Below, in pieces: positions 53,640 through 64,000 of a DNA stretch of 64,000 bases (its first letter is position 1; every line of letters begins with the position of its first letter). The position numbers were made by a program, and so were the translations under genes. The notes beneath the pieces are model-generated. The model saw only the letters and a program-made list of their open reading frames with translations. It did no database searches and had not been told where the DNA came from. Source of the stretch: Apis mellifera (taxonomy: Eukaryota; Arthropoda; Insecta; Hymenoptera; Apidae); contig NC_037650.1 of the NCBI RefSeq assembly GCF_003254395.2, positions 2,046,001-2,110,000 on the forward strand, read 5' to 3'.

Positions 53640-53866
53640 TGCAATTGAATTTGAACTAAACTAAACCTCTTCTCGCTATCTCCGTTTTACTTCGTTTAAC
53701 TTATCGTTTTTAATTAAAAATCTTACTATTTATAATTTAATATTAAATATAATTATATATACAAATTAATATAATTAATATTTTTATATATCAATTCTAA
53801 CAAATTTTGTATGCTAATATATTTTGGTATTTAAGATTAATATTCCAAAAATATACGAATATATTA
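53640..53866. mobile_element. Right arm of an M1 MITE just upstream of the nuclease-like gene
   Basis: Contains CTCGCTATCTCCGTTTTACT and TCGTTTAACTTATC, then TATATCAATTC, and ends AAAATATACGAATATATTA, as in other M1 right arms. A possible left arm near 53,073 (ATATTGGAGATATTTTTGGA) would make a roughly 790-bp element, but that pairing is weak. The arm ends about 190 bp before the acceptor at 54,058. Confidence 0.5.
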
Positions 53867-54073
53867 TTTTATTGTATTATTCCATTAAAAAATAATTTTT
53901 TTTCTTTCTATTGAGATGAGAATATAGCGATTCATTTAAAAACAAAAAACAATAATTTGAATAATTATAAAAAATTTAATAAAAAATTGAATCAATATGT
54001 TAATAATTATAAAAATAATACAAAATATATTCTAATAATTATTTGTTTATTTTTATAGATTAATATTGCAAAA

Positions 54074-55873
54074 ATGTTATATAAAAAAGTTATATTAGAT
54101 CTATTTAGTTTAGTAAAAAATATGCGTGACTATAATAATAAATATGAAAATAGAGTTCACGTTTTAGAACACTCGGATCAATTCCAAATAAATAAAACTT
54201 CTAAACAACCAGAGTCTAATCAAAATACGAAAAAACAAAATGAACGAAAGAAACAAAATAACGCAATGCATGGTTATGTCTATCAAACAAAACTGTTAAT
54301 GTTATTCTTCTATCGCATTCAACGTCGTTATTCATTTCGCTTAGGTACAGAAATAGCAGAAGCTACTGCATTTGATGATTTAGTACTTGAATACATTAAA
54401 GATAACAAAAAAATTTATCGTCTATTACAAGCTAAACACAAATTGAAAGAATATTATAAAATAACAGAACATGAATTATTATCAAAAAAAGGTGATTACA
54501 GTTTAATTAAGTATTTCTTTTCTTATCAAAAACTTAAAAATGACAAATTTTTTAAGAATAGCACGATAAAAGATATTATCATTTATACTAATATTGATTT
54601 GGATTTTGAAAATTTGAAAAATGCAAATATTGAATTTGAGAAAATAGAAGATGAAGATGATATTTTGGATATGAAATTCATCGAAAAGCAACCCGCACGT
54701 TATATGTTTAAAAATAATATAGCTTCTTTATTAAAGGATAAAATAGAGAAATATAATAAAGAAAATATAACAGAGAAGAATATTAATTATGAAATTGATG
54801 AAATAAAAGATTTTCTAAATCATCTTGTATTTGCTGTTAATCAGCCTAATCAAGAAGAATTAGGTAATATTATTCAGAAGGAGATCGGTGAGGAATTTAA
54901 TATTACCAAAATGGAAATTGTATACAATAGATTCTTTATAAAAATGTTGAATTGGATGTTGGATCCAGAAAAAGATAGATTTCTTTCCTACGAAGAAGGA
55001 AAGAAATTTTTCGAAGAAAAAATCAAATTTTCTGTTTTTTTTCAGTTAAAGAATCTAATATTTTCATTTTCTGGAAGAATCGAACAATTGTTTAATTTAC
55101 ATGAAATACAAAATAAAAATGAAAACGAAATAGAACAAAATATTAGTTGTGTCAATGATCTTGGAGGAATAAATAAAAATGAGTTAATTAGAAAAAATAT
55201 TGAAGAATATAATAACGAATATGATGATAAAGTGATATGGACAAATGGTGAAACTTATGAAGTTTTTCCTATGAATTCTTCTTCTATGAGTAAATTGGCT
55301 GAAAAATACAAAAGTGAATATGAATTTGATTATGACATAGAAAATTTTTCACCTCCTCTATTCCTTAAGTATAATAAATTGCATATTTTAATTATTTCCT
55401 GTAATACAAAATGGCCAAAAAATATATATGCATTAGATACGTTTAATAAAACGTTAGATATGTTTAATAAAAAGGAAGCAATAGAATTTATTATAAAATT
55501 ATTTAATATAGATGATAATACAAAAAAAAATAATATTAAAGAATATTATAAATTAATGAAGCACTATTTTTTGTTAGCATTACAACAAGTTATAATCTTT
55601 ATAAATAGACAAAATAAAAAACTAAAAAGTATTACTACGGAATTTAATATTCATAATTATTTAAATGAGAAAAAAGATATAAATAAAAAGCAAAGAAATT
55701 TAAATTTTCAAAATTTAATAATAATTAAAATAGATTATATTAAAATAAAAGATTATATTAAAATAATATTTAACATTTGGAATATTACTCTAGATATAAT
55801 AGAACAAATGATAATAATCCTTTGGAAATATTGGATATCGCTTTTTATTTTGCTTTTGAAGATATATTTATAA
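54074..55873 (+). CDS. Nuclease-like protein with a DUF4297/Cap4-type PD-(D/E)XK N-terminus
   Basis: A 599-codon frame in DNA where stops normally fall every dozen or so codons, so selection has kept it open. Residues 67-71 read G-Y-V-Y-Q; then T-E-I-A-E at 92-96, F-D-D-L-V-L-E at 100-106, and L-Q-A-K-H at 118-122. The order G-x-x-Y-Q, E, D-D, then Q-x-K-H is what I expect of the DUF4297 dsDNA endonuclease fold (N-terminus of bacterial CBASS Cap4), with D101/D102, Q119 and K121 as likely catalytic positions. The middle is charged and helical (Y-E-E-G-K-K-F-F-E-E near 325). The last 60 residues are hydrophobic and lysine/isoleucine-rich. An acceptor (TTTATTTTTATAG) ends at 54,058, 15 bases before the ATG and in frame, so an upstream exon is likely. 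An alternative start is the Met at codon 18 (54,125). It ends TAA TAA, yet the same frame stays family-like beyond, so it may be C-terminally truncated. Exact function is unknown. Confidence 0.75.
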   Translation: MLYKKVILDLFSLVKNMRDYNNKYENRVHVLEHSDQFQINKTSKQPESNQNTKKQNERKKQNNAMHGYVYQTKLLMLFFYRIQRRYSFRLGTEIAEATAFDDLVLEYIKDNKKIYRLLQAKHKLKEYYKITEHELLSKKGDYSLIKYFFSYQKLKNDKFFKNSTIKDIIIYTNIDLDFENLKNANIEFEKIEDEDDILDMKFIEKQPARYMFKNNIASLLKDKIEKYNKENITEKNINYEIDEIKDFLNHLVFAVNQPNQEELGNIIQKEIGEEFNITKMEIVYNRFFIKMLNWMLDPEKDRFLSYEEGKKFFEEKIKFSVFFQLKNLIFSFSGRIEQLFNLHEIQNKNENEIEQNISCVNDLGGINKNELIRKNIEEYNNEYDDKVIWTNGETYEVFPMNSSSMSKLAEKYKSEYEFDYDIENFSPPLFLKYNKLHILIISCNTKWPKNIYALDTFNKTLDMFNKKEAIEFIIKLFNIDDNTKKNNIKEYYKLMKHYFLLALQQVIIFINRQNKKLKSITTEFNIHNYLNEKKDINKKQRNLNFQNLIIIKIDYIKIKDYIKIIFNIWNITLDIIEQMIIILWKYWISLFILLLKIYL

Positions 55874-57054
55874 ATTAATAAATGATAAAAATAGTAATAG
55901 AAATATGTTTTGCAATTGAATTATTAAAATATATTCAAATTAATTTAAATTTAATGAAAAGTATATAGTAATATAGTAATATAGATAAATTAAAAATTAA
56001 AAATTATATAATTATATAAATTAAAATTAAAAATTTAAATATTGAAGAAAAAATATTAATAAAAACTTTAAAATTATTTGTTGAAACTGATATATGTTTA
56101 AGCTGTATTATGTAAAGATAATAAAAAAATTTTACAATACCTATTTTGAATTACTCGACGAAATATAATACATTATATAATACATTTTATTTATATTTTC
56201 ATCGAATAATTCTAAATTATATAAATATAATACAATAAGCAAGATATTTTTATGTATCAATATATATCATTTCTGAACTTCTTGATAATTAAACCTTGAT
56301 TCTTAATAATAAAACAGATATAATGAAGCATATTCATTAAAGCATAATATAAAAATTTACAAATATTGGATACAACATCATAAAAAAATACCACGATTCT
56401 TCCTACATTGATAACAAAAAATGATATGGAATTAATAATAATAAATTTAAAATAAAGTAAATTCAAAAAAGCTATTTCTATCTTTTTAAAAATTTTAAAT
56501 TTAAACATTTATAACATTAATGTAACAAAATCTATATAATATTTTAATGATAATTGATAATTTTAATATTAATATTATATAATATCCTTTAGTATTATTT
56601 TTATTTATTCATTTTATTATTTATTATACTTAATCGTAAAGATAAAGAAAGATGTTTGTAAAAATGTTTGTGAATTTTAAAATATATTTTATACTTTATA
56701 CTTATACTTTATACTTTATACTTTATAAATATATATATTTTATATTGTATTTTATAAAAACGTATAATAAAGACTCTTATATTTTAAATATTATTGTAAT
56801 TTTTTTATACGCATTTTATGTAAATATATTCTGGAGATAAGTTAATGCATAATCTAAATAAGAAGGATAAAATAAATGGTATTATTATTATTTCAAAAAC
56901 TAAAATATTTGAGGAAGAAATTTTGTACATAGATTTAATCTAATGTCTTGTCGATGTCTTATTTGATAAGATAACAATTAGACATACGATTACATATACG
57001 AATAGAGCAAGATCTGGAAAGTATAAAAGATACGATAGAACGTCCCAATCAAAC

Positions 57055-57860
57055 TATAACAACTTTTCTCTTATAATCAATGCAACAAATTGATGACCTT
57101 AAAAAAAGAGCTCATAGTAGACTAAATCTTTCCAATTCCAATAAATGAAAATAAAAGAACTTTCTTCGGGTAAAGTCCAGGTTTCGCAACAATTAAAGGT
57201 TTATTGTCCTTAAATCAAGTGCGTTTTCGATGCACATTTTGATACAAAATCCAAGTCTCATCTCCAGTGACAAGTCTCTTTAAAAAACAATTTCTTTCAT
57301 ATCGCTGGAAAAGGAAATCACACGTAGAGACGCGGTCGTTCGTATGGAACCAAAACACACATCGATTGATATATTATATCTTGGTCAGGTGATTATATTT
57401 CCTGGAAATATTAGTGTTATCCACTATCTCTTGCACACTATATCGCAAATTTTCAATGAGCATGGCCTTGATAAAGTCTGTATTCGTCATTGTTGGGCGT
57501 TGTCTTCATCAAGTCAAAATTATCACCTTTAAATCTCTTAAACCAATTGCGGATGATCATAATAGTTGTAGCACTATTCCCGTAAACAGTACAAATCTCG
57601 TTTACAATATCATTTGCACTATCACCTTTTTTAAAACAATAAAGCATAATATGCCGCAAATGCTTTTTTTTTGCTATTCATATTGATGTAGAGAAAATTT
57701 TTAAAAGAGATTGTGCCAACGAAACGTTCTTTAAAAGAGTTCTGAGATGACTGAAACCAATGTCATAAATGGCTAATAAATAAGTCTGCATGCATGTGCA
57801 TATAAAAATAAGCAGTTAAAGTCATTTCTAGCGTAGTGCGAAAGAAACTTACAAGATACT
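57055..57860 (-). mobile_element. Dead mariner transposon copy
   Basis: On the minus strand, just after an ATG near 57,685, the sequence encodes K-K-H-L-R-H-I-M-L-Y-C-F-K-K-G and W-F-K-R-F-K-G-D-N-F-D-L, the N-terminal helix-turn-helix region of mariner transposases. Further on come V-T-G-D-E-T-W-I-L-Y (around the first catalytic Asp), P-G-L-Y-P-K-K-V-L-L and D-L-V-Y-Y-E-L. Stops, frameshifts and deletions separate these pieces, so no transposase can be made. Clear terminal inverted repeats were not located. Mariners are abundant in bee genomes. Confidence 0.85.
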
Positions 57861-58319
57861 TTAATATATTAATATATGAAAAATTGGTAAATTAAAAAAA
57901 AAATGAACTTGAGGATCAAAATTCTGACTGATTTAAATATATAATAAAATAAATCTATAAATCTGTTTTTTGCATTATTTCAAACATTTCATAAATGCGA
58001 ATGAAGTGTATATTTTATACATCATTTAATGGATTTTATACTCTTTTAATGAATTTATTGATATATCTGTTCAATCAAAAGCGAAAATATTCAATGAGTA
58101 AACAAAATTGTCACAATATATTCTAAATTCTTCTAATATGCAAATATCAACAGTGGAATTAATTTATTTAGAATGTTTGAGAAAATAAAACAAAATTATG
58201 ATATTTTAAATAAAATATTATATTTTTATTATTATATTTTTAAATAAAATAAAATTATGATATTTTTTTCAAGTTTTTTGAATTGAAATTTTATTTTAGA
58301 TTTATAAAATAAATCTTTT

Positions 58320-58480
58320 GAACAACGTAAATCTTGTTGATTACATGACTAAATTTTCATTGTTGTATCATATCATATGATGTTTCTCTGTTTAATGTAG
58401 CAATGAAAATATGATATCACGTTTTCTCCTATGGAAATTTACACAAACTTGAACTTTTAACACGAATTGTAATTGAATTT
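58320..58480. mobile_element. Fragment of an M2 MITE
   Basis: Contains GATTACATGACTAAATTTTC, then CATATGATGTTTCTCTGTTT, then AATGTAGCAATGAAAATATG and ATATCACGTTTTCTCCTATG, which follow the core and right arm of the other M2 copies. The left arm is not recognisable. Confidence 0.5.
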
Positions 58481-59171
58481 TATTTCTTAAGAAAAATCTG
58501 AACAACTGATATGAATTTTTTTCTCCACTCTTGTGAATTATGAAAGAAGATGTGAATTATGAGGGAAGTATGTACTTATTTTATATTCGCGATCATACGA
58601 GATAAATAAGGAAATATGAGGAATGATGGATGACATTAGAGAAGAAATCGTAAAATGGATTTCATAAATTGTTCATCTTAAAATACAATTAGATCAAACA
58701 TAAAAATGAAATGAAACTATGAAACTATTTAAAATCAAATAGTCAAAAATATTTTATAAATATATTAATATTCTATAATTTAGGGCTCACTGCTTTTCTC
58801 ATTAATTTTGGATTTTCTCGTTACATTTCTTGAGACATAAAAGAAGATTGAAGGGGAGATTAGGATATTATTATATCTATATTATATATGTATATTCTCA
58901 ATTAAAACAAAACAAAATAGTAGGGAGATGTGGAATAATTAAATGTGAAGAAATAGTCATACTGATAATCAAATAAAAACAAGGAAAAAGTTGTTCAGGC
59001 CTAATATAATTCAGGTCTAATATAATTAATTAAAATTGTCTTAAGTTGCGTATAAAGAGATATAAAATCGTTGCAAATATTGTATTTCAATAATTATAAA
59101 GATATAAAGATATAATAATTTTTAGAAATTGATCAATTTATATCCAAATTTGTTCATAATTAATATAAATT

Positions 59172-59212
59172 ATATATATATATATAAATAATATAAATTA
59201 TAAATATATAAT

Positions 59213-59259
<47 letters not shown>

Positions 59260-59262
59260 TAA
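59172..59262 (+). repeat. TA microsatellite cluster
   Basis: Several TA runs separated by AATATAAATTA units. Confidence 0.85.
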
Positions 59263-60900
59263 TATAAAAATTAATTTAATTGTATCATTATACTGAATAC
59301 ACAATTGAAGTATTAAAAATATATGAAATTTGTATTAAATACATCTAATATTTAATAATATTTTTTTTGTTTTTTCCATGTATTTTAAAACAAATATTCT
59401 TTTATTATATATTATAATTTTATTTATTATCAATTCATGTCAAATGGAAAAATACAATTTGGTGAAGAGATATAGTAATATATGTACAAATTACTGATAC
59501 AAATTCTATCTATCTATTGCACCGTCTCTTGTTTAAAATTGAAATGCAACATGTATAATATATAAGTACAAATTTTATATTAAATGTTGAATAATTAAAT
59601 TTTTTTTATATTGTGAATTAAATCGATACACTAATATCTTAATTCTGTATAAAAACTATCAGTCATTTTTCTTCAATAATAGTTAATTTGCGCAATATTC
59701 CTCGTAATTAAATTATATAATATATTTAAAATATATTGTCAAGGATATAAATTATATCTATATCTTATAAAATTATTTATTAATTAGGCAGTTAAATATA
59801 TATTTATAATGATCACTGATTGATTATTTAACAATATAATCTATATATAATCTATATATAATCTTGATTTATGAAATCGTAAAATAATTTATAATATAAA
59901 TCTTTTCAACTAATATGAAAATATTCTACTTAAAAATATAAAATAATATTTGGCATATTTCCAATAAAATTTCTTTTTTAATTATAAAAAATATTTATGT
60001 CCTTGTCAATACATTCTAAAATTTTTTGATTTTTTTCAGATCAATGATTTTACTCTTCGTAAAATTTTTTCTCGTTTTGAAGAATATTCTCAAAGCGAAA
60101 ATGATTATTTTCATTAATTTTATGATCTACTAATTTTGTACATTATTCATTTTAAAATATTTGGTCCATAATAAAAAATTTAACATAAAAAATACAAATT
60201 TTGTTTTTAGTATTTCTTATGATTAATTCCAAGATTTAAAATATTTATTCTATAATTTAATTTCTATTTTCCATGAAATTTTTAAAAAGTTACGTATAAA
60301 TATATATATGAATGTGAAATATATAAACATATAAATGGCCTCTTTATTTATAATTATGGCACTGGAAAAATTCTTTTTTTTTTTTTTATTTTTCATATAT
60401 TTTTTAATCATTTTTAAAAAAGATGATAAATCATTTAGTCTTCATAACCTAAAAATTATTCATATTCTATTTTTTAACTTTTTTTATATTCATTCATTCA
60501 ATGATGGCAATATTTTGTTTATCGTTGTATATCTTATAATAGATAAGATTTAAAAAAATATTTATAATTAAAAATTATTACAATTAAAGTTGCTTAATAA
60601 AATAGCCTTAATAATAGCTCTTTCTAAATTTCTGCAATTGAATCTTTTTTTTTGAAAAAAAAATTTACATAAAATTTATCACGATCAAACATTTTTTGTG
60701 TAAAATTATTAATAGTAAAATTTTAAACTCAATAAGAAAAAGAAACATAATCTACAAAGATAAATATATCTACAATACGAAATTTAGCTTACTCGATCTA
60801 GTATCAAAATACAAAACAGAACATTGACAAGCATTTCATTTTCAAAATTCAAGTTAGTCACAAAGACATATACTATCAATCAACTATTGCTTGCATTCGC

Positions 60901-63900
60901 TCAAGAAGTACATTGTTTGTAACGTTGCGCCTTCTGCTCGATTTCTGCCAAATGTTTTTCCATTTCCCCAGTTAACGAGTCAACCTGATCCATCAAGTCG
61001 GACAACATCCTCTCATTATCTCTATATACACTCTCCATACCGTCCAAATCCTTAGATTTCGTCGAGGTATCAGCAGTCAGTTCTGAGGCCTTCTGAAGAA
61101 GCTTTTTCGCCCTCAATATATTTCCATTACTTTTATTCATTCTTGAATCCAACAATTCATCCGCATTTTTATATTCCATGGCTAGCTCTTTCGTCTTGAT
61201 ATCAACATTCTGCGCTTCCTCGGCAATTTTACGGGCTTCAACACTAATTTCTTGATTCAAAACGAAATCATTCCTTACCGATTGAGTTTGTAATTGTTTC
61301 AATCGAGCATCCAAAGAATCAACAGTCTGAGTAGTGCTATTTGCCTGCATCTGAGCACCTTTGGTCACCTCTGCTATCTCTTCCAAATCTTTTTCAGATC
61401 TACTAACGTCACGTTCGGCTTGGTTGATCGCTTCCTGAGCACGAGTTTGAGCTTTTTTGGCGTCATTTAACAAAACTACCACTACATTGGCCAATACTTG
61501 CTTCTCGATCGCGTCTTCTTTCATTTTAGTTGCTCGGTTTTTCAATTGTTCGGCTAGGTAAAGATCGTCTTTGGTATCCGCGAGAATTTTATCAGAATCA
61601 GTCAAGGAACCAACAATACTCTTAATACGATCGGCCAATTCTTTGATTTCATCGGGTTTCAATTGGATGTTCTTGGCCAGTACTTCATTTGCTAAATCTC
61701 TGACCATAGCAGGAGTCGGTTGATCTTCATCCAAAGTACTGCGAATTCGCTTATTTATATCGGAAAGATCTTTGCTCACATTGTCAGTTAGATTGCGAGC
61801 TTTTAAAGCGTAATTGAAAGCATCTTGAGCATTTGATCTGGCAGCTATTGCATCCCGTTTCACTTGACTCATCTGAATAACCAAAATTTTTTAAATATTA
61901 TTTTGATGATTAAACTTATATAAATAATAATAGTTCATATAAAAATTTAATTATTACATAAATCTTTGTACAAAAAATTACTTAATAAAACAAAGAAATC
62001 TTTTGTTACATATTTGTGAAAATTAAATTGAGATTATTATCTAACAACTAATTCAAAAATAAATATTTATATGTTTAAACAATTAAATAGATAAATTAAA
62101 TAATTGTTACTTCGATTTCGAATACTACGGTAGCAAATTTTGATTATAATACATTTTTTTATTAAGAAAATTATTATAAGAATTTCAAGTTATAAAAGAT
62201 TATTTTATTTTATTTTCTTTCACTTTATTTTTCAATATATATATTTATATATTTATTGTTTAAAACATATTTTATTTTCTTTTTCTCTAATTTAAAATCA
62301 AGAATAATAAATCATAGTTTTAAAATAAATATTAATAAACATAATTCTTTTTAAAACAGAAATATATAGTGAAGTTAAAAATTTATAATAATTTTAGTTT
62401 TTTGTCAAGCAAATTTGTCAAATAAAATTGAATAAAAAACAATAAAACTTACATTGCGAAGCAATTGTTCAGCCTCATCTTTATGACTTTTGATCTTAGC
62501 AGCTTGTTTTTTAGCTACATCTAAAGCTTGAGTGGCTTTTGTCATGGCACCCGCATCACAGGATAAACCGCCACAAAAACCACAGCCAGCGCCACCACAC
62601 ACACTACTACAATCAGTCACATTATCTCCACACATTTCTAAATTTAATTCAGGCATAATATTATTGAATATTTTCAATTTTTCGTTTATTTTATTCAACG
62701 ATTCCTGATTCTTTTCTTGAGCCTCTTCCACAAAACCTCGATTCTTAGCTAATAAACTTTCGGTATGTTTAACGAATCTTTCCGCATCGGTCAGAACATT
62801 ACTAGTATCGTTTGCCATTTTTTCTGCTTGCCTAGATTGTTCTGCCATTTGTTGTGTAACATTGAGAGCACCTTGTACATTTTCTTCTTGCAATCTCGTC
62901 GCGTTTTCCTTGAGATCTGCAGCAGCTTGATGTAAACTATTTGTTCTGTTCTTCAAATTCTTAAGAGCAGCATCACCCAGATTCACCCTTTGGCTAACAT
63001 TCTCTACAAGATTGTTCACTTCTTCTAATTTCTTAGTCGACGTAGACACATTGTTGTTCAATTCTATGGCCAAATCATTCAATTCATCTAAATCTTGGCT
63101 TCTAATAGAAGCATTACTGATCAATGCTTGCACTTGATCCAAAGATTCGACCATATCATCGAATTCTTGACTATAGACACCAGTCGTTCCAATCTTTTGT
63201 ATCTTCGATGCCTCTTCAATCACGAGATTTGTCTTATTTCTTAAACCAGTTAATGTTAAATCCCAATTGTCAAAACACTCGCCGCAAGGATTACATTGAG
63301 GTGCATATCCATAATAGCCACGATCGCATTGATCACATTTTTCGCCACCTATTCCTTTATGACAAATACATGTCCCAGTTTCTCTGTCGCACTGCTGGCT
63401 GGCAGAGCCGGTTAAATCGCAATCGCATGGATAACATTCGACGTTTGGATTGCCCCAGAAATTTGTTTGACACTCGTTACAACGTCTCCCTCCGAAACCT
63501 GGTCTGCATTCGCAAGTACCATCGTATGGATTGCAACTATAAATAAATAATTAAAATTTAAATAATTTTTAAAAATTGACATTTTTGATTTCTGTTTCGT
63601 TTCTTTTCTTTTTTCCATAATTTTAATTTTATTTATTTACCAAGTTTATATTTATTACGTTCACTTTCAAAGACACACAAATATCACAAGTATAATAATA
63701 CAAGAAATTAATTTATATATATATTATACACATTATGTTATAATTATGTATATATTATATTTATATTATTTTTTATTTCTTTCAAATATTATTAATTATC
63801 ACAAAATTTATTTATTTCTTTAAGCGACATTTATTAAATTAAAAATATAATATACAAACCTATCGGAGACACTTCCAACAGCATCGCATTCACAAGGATC

Positions 63901-64000
63901 ACAACCTTGGCCACTAGCAATCCTCCAATGATTTTCTTCACAAGAATCGCATAGTAAACCGATCACATGAGGTAAGCAAGGACATTGTCCTGTTCGATGA
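60901..64000 (-). CDS. LanB1: Laminin subunit beta, 3' part (three exons; gene continues past the right edge)
   Basis: Minus-strand exons are 64,000-63,860 (open at the window edge), 63,536-62,453 and 61,872-60,901. Junctions are GT-AG and in phase (AG|T for the first, clean for the second), giving the last roughly 730 residues. The first exon and the start of the second carry laminin-type EGF modules (C-P-C, C-E-C, G-x-x-C-x-x-C patterns, G-E-K-C-D-Q-C). Then come the long coiled-coil domains II and I that join alpha and gamma chains. Between them, at about 62,555-62,640, lies the cysteine-rich beta-knob (V-C-G-G-A-G-C-G-F-C-G-G), which is specific to beta chains and excludes gamma. The C-terminus is K-Q-C-T-S, with the cysteine that typically bonds to another chain. 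Laminins are secreted heterotrimers of the basement membrane. The stop is TGA at 60,901-60,903. The many A/E/K/N heptads and N-x-T/S sites are normal for the family. Confidence 0.95.

Larger units (their letters stand above)
48288..54058. other. Intergenic region upstream of Mcr
   Basis: AT-rich DNA between the first coding exon of Mcr and the nuclease-like gene. It should contain the Mcr promoter and 5' untranslated region (minus strand). It also holds a decayed relative of the nuclease-like gene (about 50,010-50,660), an M2 element and an M1 arm. Nothing else readable was seen. Confidence 0.6.
55874..60900. other. Intergenic region with a dead mariner
   Basis: AT-rich DNA between the nuclease-like gene and the 3' end of LanB1. 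It holds the mariner relict, an M2 fragment and TA microsatellites. The stretch next to 60,900 will include the LanB1 3' untranslated region (minus strand). Nothing else readable was seen. Confidence 0.6.

Noticed and set aside
57344..57686. Plus-strand frames of 62 and 90 codons
   Set aside because: Antisense to the decayed mariner transposase.
63124..63618. 140-codon plus-strand frame and 68-codon minus frame
   Set aside because: Both overlap the laminin coiled-coil and EGF exon in other frames.

Overview
This window is AT-rich animal DNA with long gene deserts, spliced genes, many TA microsatellites, small inverted-repeat transposons and a dead mariner copy. The recognisable genes (laminin beta, the insect complement-like protein Mcr) and the composition fit an insect, most likely a bee (Apis or a relative). 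The species call is inference. No tRNA, rRNA, CRISPR array or bacterial-style operon was seen.

Layout. 1-8,020: AT-rich DNA with a 111-bp direct repeat and two MITE copies. 8,021-8,202 (+): an exon encoding one membrane helix and a juxtamembrane tail. 8,203-20,543: about 12.3 kb without a recognised exon, treated as an intron; it holds a GC-richer island near 12.2-12.5 kb and a dead LINE reverse-transcriptase fragment near 16.4 kb. 20,544-21,434 (+): a terminal exon encoding a basic, repetitive tail with at least seven R-[DE]-R-x-x-S repeats, probably the cytoplasmic tail of the same membrane protein. 21,435-42,675: gene desert with MITEs, an 82-bp perfect palindrome and one doubtful exon at 38.6 kb. 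42,676-48,287 (-): a complete five-exon gene for Mcr, a TEP/alpha-2-macroglobulin protein with an LDLa module, a broken thioester site and a C-terminal membrane anchor. 48,288-54,058: desert with a decayed relative of the next gene. 54,074-55,873 (+): a 599-codon open frame whose N-terminus looks like a PD-(D/E)XK nuclease of the DUF4297/Cap4 type. 55,874-60,900: desert with a dead mariner. 60,901-64,000 (-): the 3' part of laminin beta (LanB1), running off the right edge.

The window shows no single pathway. Mcr and LanB1 are extracellular or surface proteins transcribed in the same direction. The most unusual item is the nuclease-like gene with its decayed copy about 4-5 kb upstream: a small, fast-evolving family whose N-terminal motif matches effector nucleases of bacterial anti-phage systems. 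Also notable are the phosphosite-repeat tail and four small inverted-repeat element families, two of them with TTAA duplications typical of piggyBac.
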